A DNA stretch of 64,000 bases from contig NZ_CP063982.1 of NCBI RefSeq assembly GCF_022811525.1, forward strand, positions 2,604,001 through 2,668,000. Direction: 5' to 3'. The translations under genes and the position numbers were made by a program. Each line of letters opens with the position of its first letter. The first letter of the stretch is position 1. Under the pieces are notes generated by a model. That model had not been told where the DNA came from. It did no database searches and saw only the letters and a list, made by a program, of their open reading frames with translations. Origin of the DNA: Orrella daihaiensis. GTDB taxonomy: Bacteria; Pseudomonadota; Gammaproteobacteria; Burkholderiales; Burkholderiaceae_B. This document shows positions 8,180-16,382 of the stretch, in pieces.

Positions 8180-9406
8180 ATGGCTGTCAACCTCGTCATT
8201 CCTGAACGCAACACGATCTACGCAGTGCCTGGCGTAGAAATCGGCATCACAGCGGCTGGCATCCGCAAGAAAGACCGGCCAGACCTGACCGTGTTCAAGT
8301 TGGCGCCTGGCACCACCGTAGCGGGTGTCTTTACGACCAACCGCTTTCGTGCAGCGCCTGTCATCGTCTGCGAAGAGCACCTCGGCGCCAGAACATCTAT
8401 CGGCGCGCTGGTGATCAACACCGGCAACGCCAATGCTGGTACGGCAGAACAGGGGATGGTTCGGGCTCGCCGTATGTGCGCAGCCACTGCACAAGCGCTA
8501 GGCATTGATGCGCAGGCGGTATTGCCATTCTCTACTGGCGTGATCCTTGAGCCCCTGCCGATTGATCGCATCGAAGCCGGAATTCCAAAGGCAGTCAGCG
8601 GTCTGAGTGCCGAGAATTGGTATGAAGCTGCACACAGCATCATGACCACGGACACGTTGCCCAAGATTTACTCCTCACGCATCCAGATACAAGGCAAAAC
8701 AATCACCATCACCGGCATCAGCAAGGGCGCTGGCATGATTCGACCCAACATGGCAACCATGTTGGGCTACTTGGCCACGGACGCCAGGATTGCGCAACCG
8801 CTACTGCAATCGCTGACTCGCGAGATCGCCAACCAGTCGTTTAACCGCATCACGGTTGATGGTGATATGTCAACGAACGATTCGTTCATCGTGATGGCAA
8901 CTGGTCAATCCGAGCTCACGATCCAGGCCGAGACGGACCCAGGCTACGATGAACTAAAGGCTGCACTGGCCCATGCCGCCAAAGACTTAGCCTGCAAGAT
9001 TGTGCGAGACGCCGAAGGTGCCACCAAGTTCATGACAATTACGGTAGATGATGCAGGCTCTCACGAGGAGGCACTAAAAGTCGCGTATGCAATCGCTCAC
9101 TCGCCGCTGGTTAAAACAGCTTTTTTTGCGAGCGATCCGAATCTCGGGCGAATTCTCGCAGCGATTGGCTATGCTGGCATTGCCGACTTAGATGTCTCCA
9201 AAACCCGGCTTTGGCTAGGCGATGTGCTGGTGGCCAGCGCGGGTGGACGCGACCCAAACTACCAAGAAGAAGATGGACAGCGCGTGATGCGAGAGCCGGA
9301 GATTTTGGTGCGCGTCTCGCTTGGGCGTGGTGCGGTATCCGAGACCGTCTACACCTGCGACTTTTCTCATGAATATGTCAGCATCAACGCTGACTACCGT
9401 TCTTGA
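8180..9406 (+). CDS. argJ: Bifunctional glutamate N-acetyltransferase / N-acetylglutamate synthase ArgJ
   Basis: Catalyses the cyclic acetyl transfer in arginine synthesis, from N-acetylornithine to glutamate. The 408-residue precursor self-cleaves at a conserved Thr within 'NMATMLGYLATDA' (the T following A-M-A/T), giving alpha and beta chains. Other marks are 'GVFTTNRFRAAPV', 'NTGNANAGT' and the C-terminal 'CDFSHEYVSINADYRS'. The start ATG at 8180 has an AAAGG element upstream. The following AAA ATPase gene begins immediately after, or slightly overlaps, its 3' end. Confidence 0.96.
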   Translation: MAVNLVIPERNTIYAVPGVEIGITAAGIRKKDRPDLTVFKLAPGTTVAGVFTTNRFRAAPVIVCEEHLGARTSIGALVINTGNANAGTAEQGMVRARRMCAATAQALGIDAQAVLPFSTGVILEPLPIDRIEAGIPKAVSGLSAENWYEAAHSIMTTDTLPKIYSSRIQIQGKTITITGISKGAGMIRPNMATMLGYLATDARIAQPLLQSLTREIANQSFNRITVDGDMSTNDSFIVMATGQSELTIQAETDPGYDELKAALAHAAKDLACKIVRDAEGATKFMTITVDDAGSHEEALKVAYAIAHSPLVKTAFFASDPNLGRILAAIGYAGIADLDVSKTRLWLGDVLVASAGGRDPNYQEEDGQRVMREPEILVRVSLGRGAVSETVYTCDFSHEYVSINADYRS

Positions 9407-9413
9407 TCACATC

Positions 9414-10295
9414 ATGTCACAAACAACCAATTCACAAGATATCTCCGAACTCATCACGCTAGCCAATGGCGTGCTCAAACAGTTGCAAGCCTGGCTGCCG
9501 CCAGCGCCACCCCCGGTTGACTGGAATGCCAGGGCATTTCGTTGGCGCAAGCGCGGCACTGCCCACGGCTGGTTAGATGCCATTGCCCACCCGCACCGCA
9601 TCACCCTGGAGGATCTGCAACATATCGAGCGCCAGAAAACCGTGATTGAACGCAATACGCTGCACTTTGTGCAGGGTAAGCCAGCCAATCATGTGCTGAT
9701 GACAGGATCGCGCGGCACCGGTAAAAGCTCGTTGGTCAAGGCCATGTTGGCGCAGTTTGGGGATCAGGGCCTGCGCCTGATCGAGGTTGACAAAGCAGAC
9801 CTTGGTGATCTGGCTGATATTGTGGATTGCGTGGCTGACCGTCCTGAACGATTTATCGTGTTTTGTGATGACTTGTCATTTGAAGAAGGCGAGTCAGGCT
9901 ACAAGGCCCTGAAATCCGTACTGGATGGATCAGCCGCCGCGACGGGTGACAATGTGCTGATCTACGCTACGTCGAACCGACGCCACCTGATGCCTGAGTA
10001 CATGAATGAGAATCTTCAGGCCAAACACCAACCAGACGGTGAAGTCCACCCGGGCGAAACAGTCGAAGAAAAAATCTCCCTCTCAGAGCGCTTCGGGTTA
10101 TGGCTGTCGTTTTACCCATTTCGCCAAGACGATTATCTTGATATCGTCGCGCATTGGCTGCGCGAGCTTGGGTGCTCGGAAGCCTCCATCACCGAGGCGC
10201 GCACCGAAGCCCTGCAATGGACGCTGGAACGCGGCTCACGTTCCGGACGGGTAGCATGGCACTTTGCGAGGGACTGGGCTGCCCGTCATGCCTGA
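9414..10295 (+). CDS. AAA+ ATPase of the DUF815 family
   Basis: A 293-residue cytoplasmic P-loop ATPase. Walker A is 'GSRGTGKSSLVKA' and Walker B is 'FIVFCDDLSFEE', followed by a sensor-1-like 'LIYATSNRRHLMPE' and 'SLSERFGLWLSFYPF', the pattern of the DUF815 family of unknown function. It usually sits between argJ and a Nudix gene in Bordetella relatives, as here. The start is uncertain: ATG at 9414 gives the family N-terminus ('SQTTNSQDISELI...'), but in-frame ATGs at 9369 and a longer frame from 9321 overlap argJ. It overlaps the next gene by 8 bp. Confidence 0.88.
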   Translation: MSQTTNSQDISELITLANGVLKQLQAWLPPAPPPVDWNARAFRWRKRGTAHGWLDAIAHPHRITLEDLQHIERQKTVIERNTLHFVQGKPANHVLMTGSRGTGKSSLVKAMLAQFGDQGLRLIEVDKADLGDLADIVDCVADRPERFIVFCDDLSFEEGESGYKALKSVLDGSAAATGDNVLIYATSNRRHLMPEYMNENLQAKHQPDGEVHPGETVEEKISLSERFGLWLSFYPFRQDDYLDIVAHWLRELGCSEASITEARTEALQWTLERGSRSGRVAWHFARDWAARHA

Positions 10296-11253
10296 GGCAG
10301 TGACTGATCCCATCATTGACGTTGCCGTTGGCGTATTACTCACGGATAACGGCAAGGTATTGCTAGGTGATCGACCCGCGGGTAAGCCATGGGCTGGTTG
10401 GTGGGAGTTACCTGGGGGCAAGCTCGAACCCGGTGAGTCGGTGATGCAAGCGCTTGGGCGTGAGCTCAAGGAAGAGCTCGGCATTGAGCTGACGGATGCC
10501 ACACCATGGGTGACCTACATTCACCGCTACCCAACCACGACTGTCAGGCTGCACTTTTGTCGTGTCACTGGTTGGGTGGGCGAGCCACAAACACTTGAGC
10601 AACAACAACTCAAATGGGTGGATATTGCAACGGCTACTGAATTGCCAGACCTATTGCCAGCCGCATACCCTCCGTTGCGTTGGCTGAAATTGCCAAGCAA
10701 GTACCTGATTTCATCAGCACACTCATCAATGGGCCATGCTGCCTTTTTGGATAAGCTTCAAGTCGCGATGGCACAAGGCGTCAAACTCGTCCAGTGGCGT
10801 GAACCAGCTTGGGACACACCGGATATGCATGCCGTATTTGAACAGGTTAAATCCTGTTGCCACGCCCATGGCGCCAAACTACTCATCAACAGCGTTCATG
10901 ACAAGGCACTCTGGCATCTGGCTGACGGCGTACATTTGCGAGCCGAAGACGCTAAAAAGCTCTCGGGTAGACCTGTAGCGCTGCAAGGCAAGCTAGTCGG
11001 GGTGTCAACGCATAACGAACAAGAGTTAGCGATTGCCCGTGCCATTGAAGCTGATTTTGTAGTGCTTGGACCTGTACTGCCAACCGCATCACATCCGGGC
11101 GCCGCTACTCTGGGCTGGGATGAGTTCGAACGGCTCAACCAGTTAGCTGGTCTACCCGCATTTGCCATCGGAGGCCAAAGTAGTGCTTCGTTGGCGCTCG
11201 CTCAATCACGGGGCGCTCACGGCATTGCTGGTATTGCTCATCTGATCGACTGA
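10288..11253 (+). CDS. Nudix hydrolase fused to a ThiE-like domain
   Basis: A 321-residue two-domain protein. Residues about 8-130 form a MutT-type Nudix domain with the full Nudix box ('GGKLEPGESV' then 'RELKEELGI'), predicted to clean 8-oxo-dGTP or related nucleotides. Residues about 140-320 form a thiamine-phosphate-synthase-like barrel: 'VQWREPAWD', 'LLINS', 'DGVHLRAED', 'GVSTHN', 'LGPVLPTASHPG', 'AIGG'. Several ThiE active-site positions differ from those in the true ThiE at 6.2 kb, so the second domain may act on another ligand. The ATG at 10288 overlaps the ATPase stop by 8 bp. Its 3' end overlaps the outer-membrane factor gene by 48 bp on the other strand. Confidence 0.9.
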   Translation: MPEAVTDPIIDVAVGVLLTDNGKVLLGDRPAGKPWAGWWELPGGKLEPGESVMQALGRELKEELGIELTDATPWVTYIHRYPTTTVRLHFCRVTGWVGEPQTLEQQQLKWVDIATATELPDLLPAAYPPLRWLKLPSKYLISSAHSSMGHAAFLDKLQVAMAQGVKLVQWREPAWDTPDMHAVFEQVKSCCHAHGAKLLINSVHDKALWHLADGVHLRAEDAKKLSGRPVALQGKLVGVSTHNEQELAIARAIEADFVVLGPVLPTASHPGAATLGWDEFERLNQLAGLPAFAIGGQSSASLALAQSRGAHGIAGIAHLID

Positions 11254-12681
11254 CCAACCACCACCGAGCGCTGTCACCAGCTTGACGCTGGCCGACAAGC
11301 GATCGCCCATAACACCGATCGCGTTACGTTCGTTATTTAACAGCGTTGTTTCCAGCAGCGCCACACTTAAATAATCCACCAAGCCTTTCTCATACTGATT
11401 ACGCCGAATCCGCAAAGATTCACGAGCAGCTGCCACCGCAGAGGCCTGCACTTGCTGAACTTGCGCAAGCACCCTTAATTGCACCAGCGCATCCTCAACT
11501 TCTTGCAGGGCTCGAAGTGATGTCAAGCGGTAGCTGGCCGCTTGTGCCCTGAATCCGGCTTGTGCGTCTTCAATCTGGGCTTGACGTCGGCCACCATCAA
11601 ATATCGCCATGGCCAAGGCGGGACCCAAAGCCCAGAACTGGGCCGGCGCATTAAACCACTGCGTGAACTGACGCGATCGGTAACCGCCGCTGGCGGAGAT
11701 GGTCAAGTCTGGAAACCAAGCAGCAGTCGCTACGCCGATTCGCGCATTGGCTGCAGCGGTGCGTCGCTCGGCTGCTGCGATGTCAGGACGCCGTTGCAGC
11801 AGCGCGGACGGAACGCCCACTGGAATCTGAGGCGGCTGGACACTCAAGTCGACTTTGACCGCTAGTTCAAAGCTTGACGGTGCCTCACCAAGCAGCACAG
11901 CAATGGCATTTTCAAGTTGAGCACGACGCCACTGCAGGTCCAAACGCTGCGCTCGTGCTGTATCAAGCTGTGTTTGTGCAACCGCCACGTCACCTTTGTC
12001 AGTCAAACCAGCCTTTTGCAGGCTTTCGGTCATGCGCAACGATCGCTCATACGAAGTAACTGTGCGGTCGAGCAAGTCAGCCTGAACATCTAGCACTCGA
12101 ACCTGAAAGTAAGTACTTGCCAGTGCGGCCTGTGCACTTAGCTTGGCACCTGCAAGATCTGCCGCACTGGCCTGCGCGGAGGCTTGTGCAGACTCCACGC
12201 CGCGACGAATGCCACCCCAAAGATCAATCTCCCAGCTCAGACCAAGGCTGGCGTCATATTCGGTGTAAGCACCGGATCCGCCGGCCACAACGGGCGATCC
12301 GGGTAGCAAGATTGGTGCATCGGCTCGCACGAGATCGGCATTTAAACCCAACGTCGGATAAAGCGCCGCGTTGGCCGAGCGCACTGAGGTGAGTGCCTGG
12401 TCGTATTGCGCCTGTGCCTGCTCAATGCTTAAGTTTTGTGCATTCAACGTGGCCATCAGACCATTGAGCACGTTGTCATTAAAAATTTGCCACCACTGCT
12501 GACCGATCGCCGGTGTTCCCGGCTTTGCAGGCATCCAGCCTGGGTTGTCCTGTAACTGCTCGAAAGCCGTGCCGAGACTTACCTCCGGGCGCTGGTAATC
12601 CGGTCCGACCGTACATGCAGCCAACACGACTGAGAGAAACAGTGGGATTAAACGGGCTGAACGACCCGTGCAGTTGGACAT
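11206..12681 (-). CDS. RND-type efflux outer-membrane factor lipoprotein (NodT/OprM family)
   Basis: A 491-residue TolC-like channel of tripartite efflux pumps. The N-terminus is a lipoprotein signal with lipobox 'LAAC' (acylated C23), followed by the family start 'TVGPDYQRPEV'. Two outer-membrane-efflux repeats follow, with 'ALYPTLGLNADL', 'LSWEIDLWGG', 'RRPDIAAAERRTAAANARIGVATAAWFPDLTIS' broken here by conserved positions, and 'NQYEKGLVDYLSV'. No membrane-fusion or RND pump gene is adjacent, so it must partner with pumps encoded elsewhere. It follows zapD by 29 bp, where yacG is expected, and its last 48 bp are antisense to the Nudix-fusion gene. Confidence 0.93.
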   Translation of the reverse strand: MSNCTGRSARLIPLFLSVVLAACTVGPDYQRPEVSLGTAFEQLQDNPGWMPAKPGTPAIGQQWWQIFNDNVLNGLMATLNAQNLSIEQAQAQYDQALTSVRSANAALYPTLGLNADLVRADAPILLPGSPVVAGGSGAYTEYDASLGLSWEIDLWGGIRRGVESAQASAQASAADLAGAKLSAQAALASTYFQVRVLDVQADLLDRTVTSYERSLRMTESLQKAGLTDKGDVAVAQTQLDTARAQRLDLQWRRAQLENAIAVLLGEAPSSFELAVKVDLSVQPPQIPVGVPSALLQRRPDIAAAERRTAAANARIGVATAAWFPDLTISASGGYRSRQFTQWFNAPAQFWALGPALAMAIFDGGRRQAQIEDAQAGFRAQAASYRLTSLRALQEVEDALVQLRVLAQVQQVQASAVAAARESLRIRRNQYEKGLVDYLSVALLETTLLNNERNAIGVMGDRLSASVKLVTALGGGWSVDQMSNTSNAVSAP

Positions 12682-12710
12682 CGATTGCTACCTAAGCATT
12701 ACAAACAGCA

Positions 12711-13460
12711 CTAGAGTGCGCACAGCGCATATCGAAATGCGATGTCACGTTGGACTGGCTGAGGTTTGGATTGCCCTGACTGTTCAGAAAACCGAACCCA
12801 TGCCATGTACTTGTTGGCGCTCATCTCTGGAAAAACATTAAGCTGCGGGTCAATCCAGACTCGCAGCAACTGGTAAGACTTGCCACCAAGCATTTGCTGA
12901 AACGCACCATTGCGAGCGATCTCGTCATGGGTTTCGCCAGCTTGCCGTAATAAGCGCATGATAAGGCCAATGCCTTGATCCAATGGCAACAGCGGCTCGA
13001 TCCACTGCCGCAGATCAGCACATCGTACAGCTTCAGGCTGGCATTGCCACGCGTGAAATGAAGGCATGTCGACTTGCGTGCCGCCACCAGCAACCGCTAG
13101 TCGGCCTCGTAGGCTCGTTAGCCAATCGTTGTCGCGCAATGTCTGACCGGTACGACCCTGCCCGGTTAGTGCTGCATGGGCGAGATCAATGTCGTCAATC
13201 ACCTTGCAAAGTGCCTGATCATCAACCCCGGGGTGATCTTTCAGTGCCGAGAACGCGGCCTTCTGTCGCTCAAGATCCTGTAACACGCCACCCTTGACGT
13301 CTGTACGCTCAGTGGCATCAAGCACATCGAACAGTGCACTAAGTGCAACTTGGTGAAGACGAGCATCACCCGGACCAGCAAAAAACTTGAGCCTGTCCAG
13401 CAAATACTCTAGACGCATCCAGGCCCGCACGCGCTCATTGAAGGGATATTCAAAGCGCAT
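12711..13460 (-). CDS. zapD: Cell division protein ZapD
   Basis: FtsZ-associated protein (formerly YacF/DUF1342) that cross-links FtsZ filaments at the division ring. The 249-residue product begins 'MRFEYPFNERVRAWMRLEYL', matching the family N-terminus, and has 'ALFDVLDATERTDVKGGVLQDLERQ' in two pieces plus the C-terminal 'RFSEQSG' strand. ATG at 13460 is preferred (TAGG upstream); a GTG one codon earlier is possible. It lies 29 bp after the coaE stop and belongs to the pilD-coaE-zapD series. Confidence 0.94.
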   Translation of the reverse strand: MRFEYPFNERVRAWMRLEYLLDRLKFFAGPGDARLHQVALSALFDVLDATERTDVKGGVLQDLERQKAAFSALKDHPGVDDQALCKVIDDIDLAHAALTGQGRTGQTLRDNDWLTSLRGRLAVAGGGTQVDMPSFHAWQCQPEAVRCADLRQWIEPLLPLDQGIGLIMRLLRQAGETHDEIARNGAFQQMLGGKSYQLLRVWIDPQLNVFPEMSANKYMAWVRFSEQSGQSKPQPVQRDIAFRYALCAL

Positions 13461-13489
13461 CACGGCCTAGCACATGTCGACATAAATGA

Positions 13490-14092
13490 TCATCCCGTTA
13501 GGTTACACCACTGCTGGTGCAAACCCAAGACCTGAGCCCTAAGCTCAGTCGTAGATATGTGAGCCCCATTGTCGAGGACATCGTCAGCAGCGGCGAGCCG
13601 CTGCTGACGGCTAGCCTGAGCCTCAATAATTTGTTCAATACGCTCACGGCTCAGACCACTGCGCGTCTGAACCCGCTCAATCTGAGTCTGTCGGTCGCAG
13701 TCAACCACGCAAACCCTGTCCACGCGGTCAACCCATCGCCCTGACTCAATGAGCAAAGGCACCACAAACACCACATAGCAACCGCTCGCCTGCGAGGTCT
13801 GACGTTGCACTTCCTGGGCAATCAGCGGATGCAAAATTGCCTCTAGACGCTTACGATCGCGAGGTTCATTAAATACGCGGTCGCGCATGTAATCTCGGTC
13901 CATCGCCCCCGCCGCCGAGATGGCTTGCTCTCCAAAAGCGGTTCGAATTGGCTCGATCGCTTGCCCACCAACGGCAGTGAGCGCATGAGCGATCACATCA
14001 GTGTCAATCACGGTGGCACCCAACTCGGCCAACATGTCTGCCACCTTGGTTTTACCGGAACCAATTCCGCCCGTGAGTCCTAACTTAAACAT
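13490..14092 (-). CDS. coaE: Dephospho-CoA kinase
   Basis: Last step of coenzyme A synthesis, phosphorylating the ribose 3'-hydroxyl of dephospho-CoA. The 200-residue protein starts with the P-loop 'LGLTGGIGSGKTKVADML' and continues with 'ATVIDTDVIAHALT', 'ILHPLIAQEV' and 'VVFVVPLLIESG'. It overlaps the prepilin peptidase gene by 8 bp. Confidence 0.97.
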   Translation of the reverse strand: MFKLGLTGGIGSGKTKVADMLAELGATVIDTDVIAHALTAVGGQAIEPIRTAFGEQAISAAGAMDRDYMRDRVFNEPRDRKRLEAILHPLIAQEVQRQTSQASGCYVVFVVPLLIESGRWVDRVDRVCVVDCDRQTQIERVQTRSGLSRERIEQIIEAQASRQQRLAAADDVLDNGAHISTTELRAQVLGLHQQWCNLTG

Positions 14093-14756
14093 GATTTAGC
14101 AACATGACCGTACTTGCTCCCACCGCCAAAAACGGGCCGAACGTGACATACGCGGGTCGTCCATGACCTGCCAGCACTACCAGTGCAGTATAGACAAGCA
14201 TGGCCAGACATGCGATGACCCAGACTAGCGGTAAAGACTGCAGCCCCAGCCATGCCCCAATGCCAGCCAGTAATTTGGCATCGCCCTGCCCGATAGCAAG
14301 GGTACCGCGCCAGCGCTCATGTAAGTCATTAAGCAACCATGGCAACAACCAGCCCAACACCATACCCCAGGCGTAGTTTGCAGCGGGCAGCCAAGTGTCG
14401 TTTGTCATTGCATGCCAAGCCAAGCCAGCTATCATCATTAGCAAGTTGAGCTCATTGGGCAATAGCCCCGTATTTGCATCAATCAGACCAAGCAAGCCCA
14501 GCACAGCCAGCCATAGCACCCAAGGGGCAAGCGCAAACGCTGAACCAGGCACCACAGTCGTCAAGCCCGCGATGTTAACGACGTACCAGACTGCAAACCA
14601 GACATAAGCACCACGCATTTTTGGACAATGTGATGGGGCGCCATAAACCAAGACGGCTTCTTGCATTAACCGCACGGAGCAGCGCTGGGCTGTCAATGCC
14701 ACCAAACCACCCAAGGGCAGCGCCCAAAGCCATGTCACAAAAACATCACTCAACAT
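14085..14756 (-). CDS. Prepilin peptidase (A24 family), short form
   Basis: A 223-residue polytopic inner-membrane aspartic protease, predicted to cleave and possibly methylate type IV prepilins or pseudopilins. Catalytic aspartates are in 'LIDANTGLLPNEL' and in the G-x-G-D-type motif 'GQGDAKLLAGIGAWLG'. The N-terminal part is shorter than in PilD (about 280 residues) and lacks the paired C-x-x-C zinc motifs of the methylase domain; only one 'HCPK' cysteine is visible. No pilin or pilus assembly gene is nearby. It is the first gene of the coaE-zapD series. Confidence 0.88.
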   Translation of the reverse strand: MLSDVFVTWLWALPLGGLVALTAQRCSVRLMQEAVLVYGAPSHCPKMRGAYVWFAVWYVVNIAGLTTVVPGSAFALAPWVLWLAVLGLLGLIDANTGLLPNELNLLMMIAGLAWHAMTNDTWLPAANYAWGMVLGWLLPWLLNDLHERWRGTLAIGQGDAKLLAGIGAWLGLQSLPLVWVIACLAMLVYTALVVLAGHGRPAYVTFGPFLAVGASTVMLLNHV

Positions 14757-14887
14757 GGCGGATCAAGATCAATCGATCGATTGCAACATATCTGCCGGAC
14801 AAAGAATCAGTTCCAGTTAGCAGTCGCTTGATCCCCCGAATATGCGTAGAATGCGTGGTGTTACTAAACGATTTTGTGCGGCCTGCC

Positions 14888-15613
14888 ATGCGTGTGTTCA
14901 TGCCTACTCTTAAATGGTTTTCTAAAAGATCCCACTCTGTCGGCGTCGCGGCCGCCATCTTGGGTCTAACAGGCTGCGCGCAAATGCAGCAACCGGGGTA
15001 TTACAACCCCCCTCCGGCTAGCTCAACTCAGGACGCGATTGTGTTCGCAGAGGGCGGTGTCACCCGCCAAACAGTCAATGCCCCCTCTCAGATACAGATC
15101 AAATTACGCTCCAATGAACCGGTCCAATCCCAAAGCACCACAGTTGCTCAGGCAGACGGGCTAACGCCGGCTGGGCAAAGCGCGCTCGCGCAGAAGATCC
15201 AACAAGACGAAGTCACCCCACAAAACACGCTGTTTGCCAAACCTGAGACGTTTTTTGGGACACTGCCTTGCTTTCATAAAGATATGCGTTGCATCGCGCA
15301 GCAGGTCACGCTCACGCTAGCGCCGAATGGCCGATGGCGAGCAAGAGTCAGTTATCTCGAAAACCAACAAGCTAGCGGTGGCGCTCAAACCATGCAAGGA
15401 TGCTGGCGCGGCGTTCTCATGCGCCCGCCGCGCCTCATGCTGCTAGGTGAGGACAAAAACGTGCGAGCCGAATTGACCATGACATCGTCCCAAGTGCTTC
15501 AACTTCGCAGCATCGACGGCCAGACGCCTAACCTGACTTACACGCTGAGCCGACAACCCGATCTTGATCCGATTTCTGAACTCGACGGGGTCGCCGCCCC
15601 GTCATGTAATTGA
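14888..15613 (+). CDS. Predicted lipoprotein with NlpE-like domain
   Basis: A 241-residue predicted outer-membrane lipoprotein. With ATG at 14888, a signal peptide leads to lipobox 'LTGC' (C30); an ATG at 14900 is an alternative. After a low-complexity Gln/Pro/Ser linker, residues about 120-235 resemble the NlpE N-terminal domain: 'FFGTLPCFHKDMRCIAQQV' and 'LTLAPNGRWRARVSYLE'. The cysteines are spaced C-x6-C rather than C-x-x-C, so metal or redox sensing is uncertain. Its last 86 bp lie antisense to the small LuxR regulator. The NlpE relation is a pattern judgement. Confidence 0.75.
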   Translation: MRVFMPTLKWFSKRSHSVGVAAAILGLTGCAQMQQPGYYNPPPASSTQDAIVFAEGGVTRQTVNAPSQIQIKLRSNEPVQSQSTTVAQADGLTPAGQSALAQKIQQDEVTPQNTLFAKPETFFGTLPCFHKDMRCIAQQVTLTLAPNGRWRARVSYLENQQASGGAQTMQGCWRGVLMRPPRLMLLGEDKNVRAELTMTSSQVLQLRSIDGQTPNLTYTLSRQPDLDPISELDGVAAPSCN

Positions 15614-15893
15614 GTTTGGGATCAGAGACGATCAGCGCCTGGCCGGTGCGCATTTGGTCTGCAAGGCTCGGGTCGCCATAAATTGCCCTAGCCAGTTGGA
15701 CGGCGTTATCTACATTCATCTTGCGAAAAATCCTTGCGCGATGTGACTCCACCGTACGCATTGAAATACCGAGCTCCATGGCAATCACCTTATTGGCTTT
15801 ACCTTCTGTAACGGGATAAAGCATTTGACGCTCACGAGCTGTCAAGCCATCCCAACCAATCCCATCAATAATCCGTTCTTTTTTTCTTCGCAT
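15528..15893 (-). CDS. Small LuxR/GerE-type DNA-binding protein
   Basis: A 121-residue protein with a GerE helix-turn-helix at about residues 15-68: 'LTARERQMLYPVTEGKANK', 'IAMELGISMRTVESHRARIF' and 'KMNVDNAVQLARA'. There is no receiver or autoinducer-binding domain. The C-terminal 50 residues are basic and poorly conserved in appearance, and the last third is encoded antisense to the lipoprotein gene. ATG at 15893 has an AAGGATAGG ribosome-binding site. Target genes are unknown; FixJ- or NarL-like binding to an inverted repeat is expected from the fold. Confidence 0.88.
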   Translation of the reverse strand: MRRKKERIIDGIGWDGLTARERQMLYPVTEGKANKVIAMELGISMRTVESHRARIFRKMNVDNAVQLARAIYGDPSLADQMRTGQALIVSDPKLNYMTGRRPRRVQKSDQDRVVGSACKSG

Positions 15894-16004
15894 ACTGCCT
15901 ATCCTTAAAATAGTTGCGTATTGCTTCGCACAAGATGTTCTGGTCTTGGTTAATGCGCTTGCGCGCTCAATCCAAGCTCCTGACGCTCAGTTGCACCGCA
16001 GAAC

Positions 16005-16322
16005 GTGTCGCAAAAATTCAATCCAATTTCTCATCGCGGTGAAACTCGCGTTCTTTCGAAGTTTTCCGCTACCGACGTACTGAAGGCGGCGTTACGGTTA
16101 GCTTGGACAATGTCACCGTGGTGCACGGTAAAACTTGACTCCTTCACGCTTGCTAACGGCAAACTGTTAGTCGAGTCCATATATGACGGATATGCCCTAC
16201 TCGCCAAAGACCACCTGGTTTTACACCAGCCACGCTCGGAGCCCAGAGCTTTGGTGCAAGCGCATAAAGCTCAACAACTCCTCGAGTGTTTGAATGAACC
16301 CTCGTGCAAGGGCTGCCGCTAA
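16005..16322 (+). CDS. Hypothetical small protein (doubtful)
   Basis: A 105-codon open frame starting with GTG at 16005. The product has a basic N-terminal half, then 'VESIYDGYALLAKDHLVLH' and a cysteine-containing end, 'ECLNEPSCKGCR'. I recognise no family. It is the only substantial frame in an otherwise empty 547-bp gap and its composition looks protein-like, but no clear Shine-Dalgarno precedes the GTG. It may be a genuine small lineage gene or chance. Confidence 0.35.
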   Translation: MSQKFNPISHRGETRVLSKFSATDVLKAALRLAWTMSPWCTVKLDSFTLANGKLLVESIYDGYALLAKDHLVLHQPRSEPRALVQAHKAQQLLECLNEPSCKGCR

Positions 16323-16382
16323 GGCAGCAGTCCTTGGAGGATTTTGTAGGTGGTAGTCTCTCAAACCTGGATCGGGGGCGAA

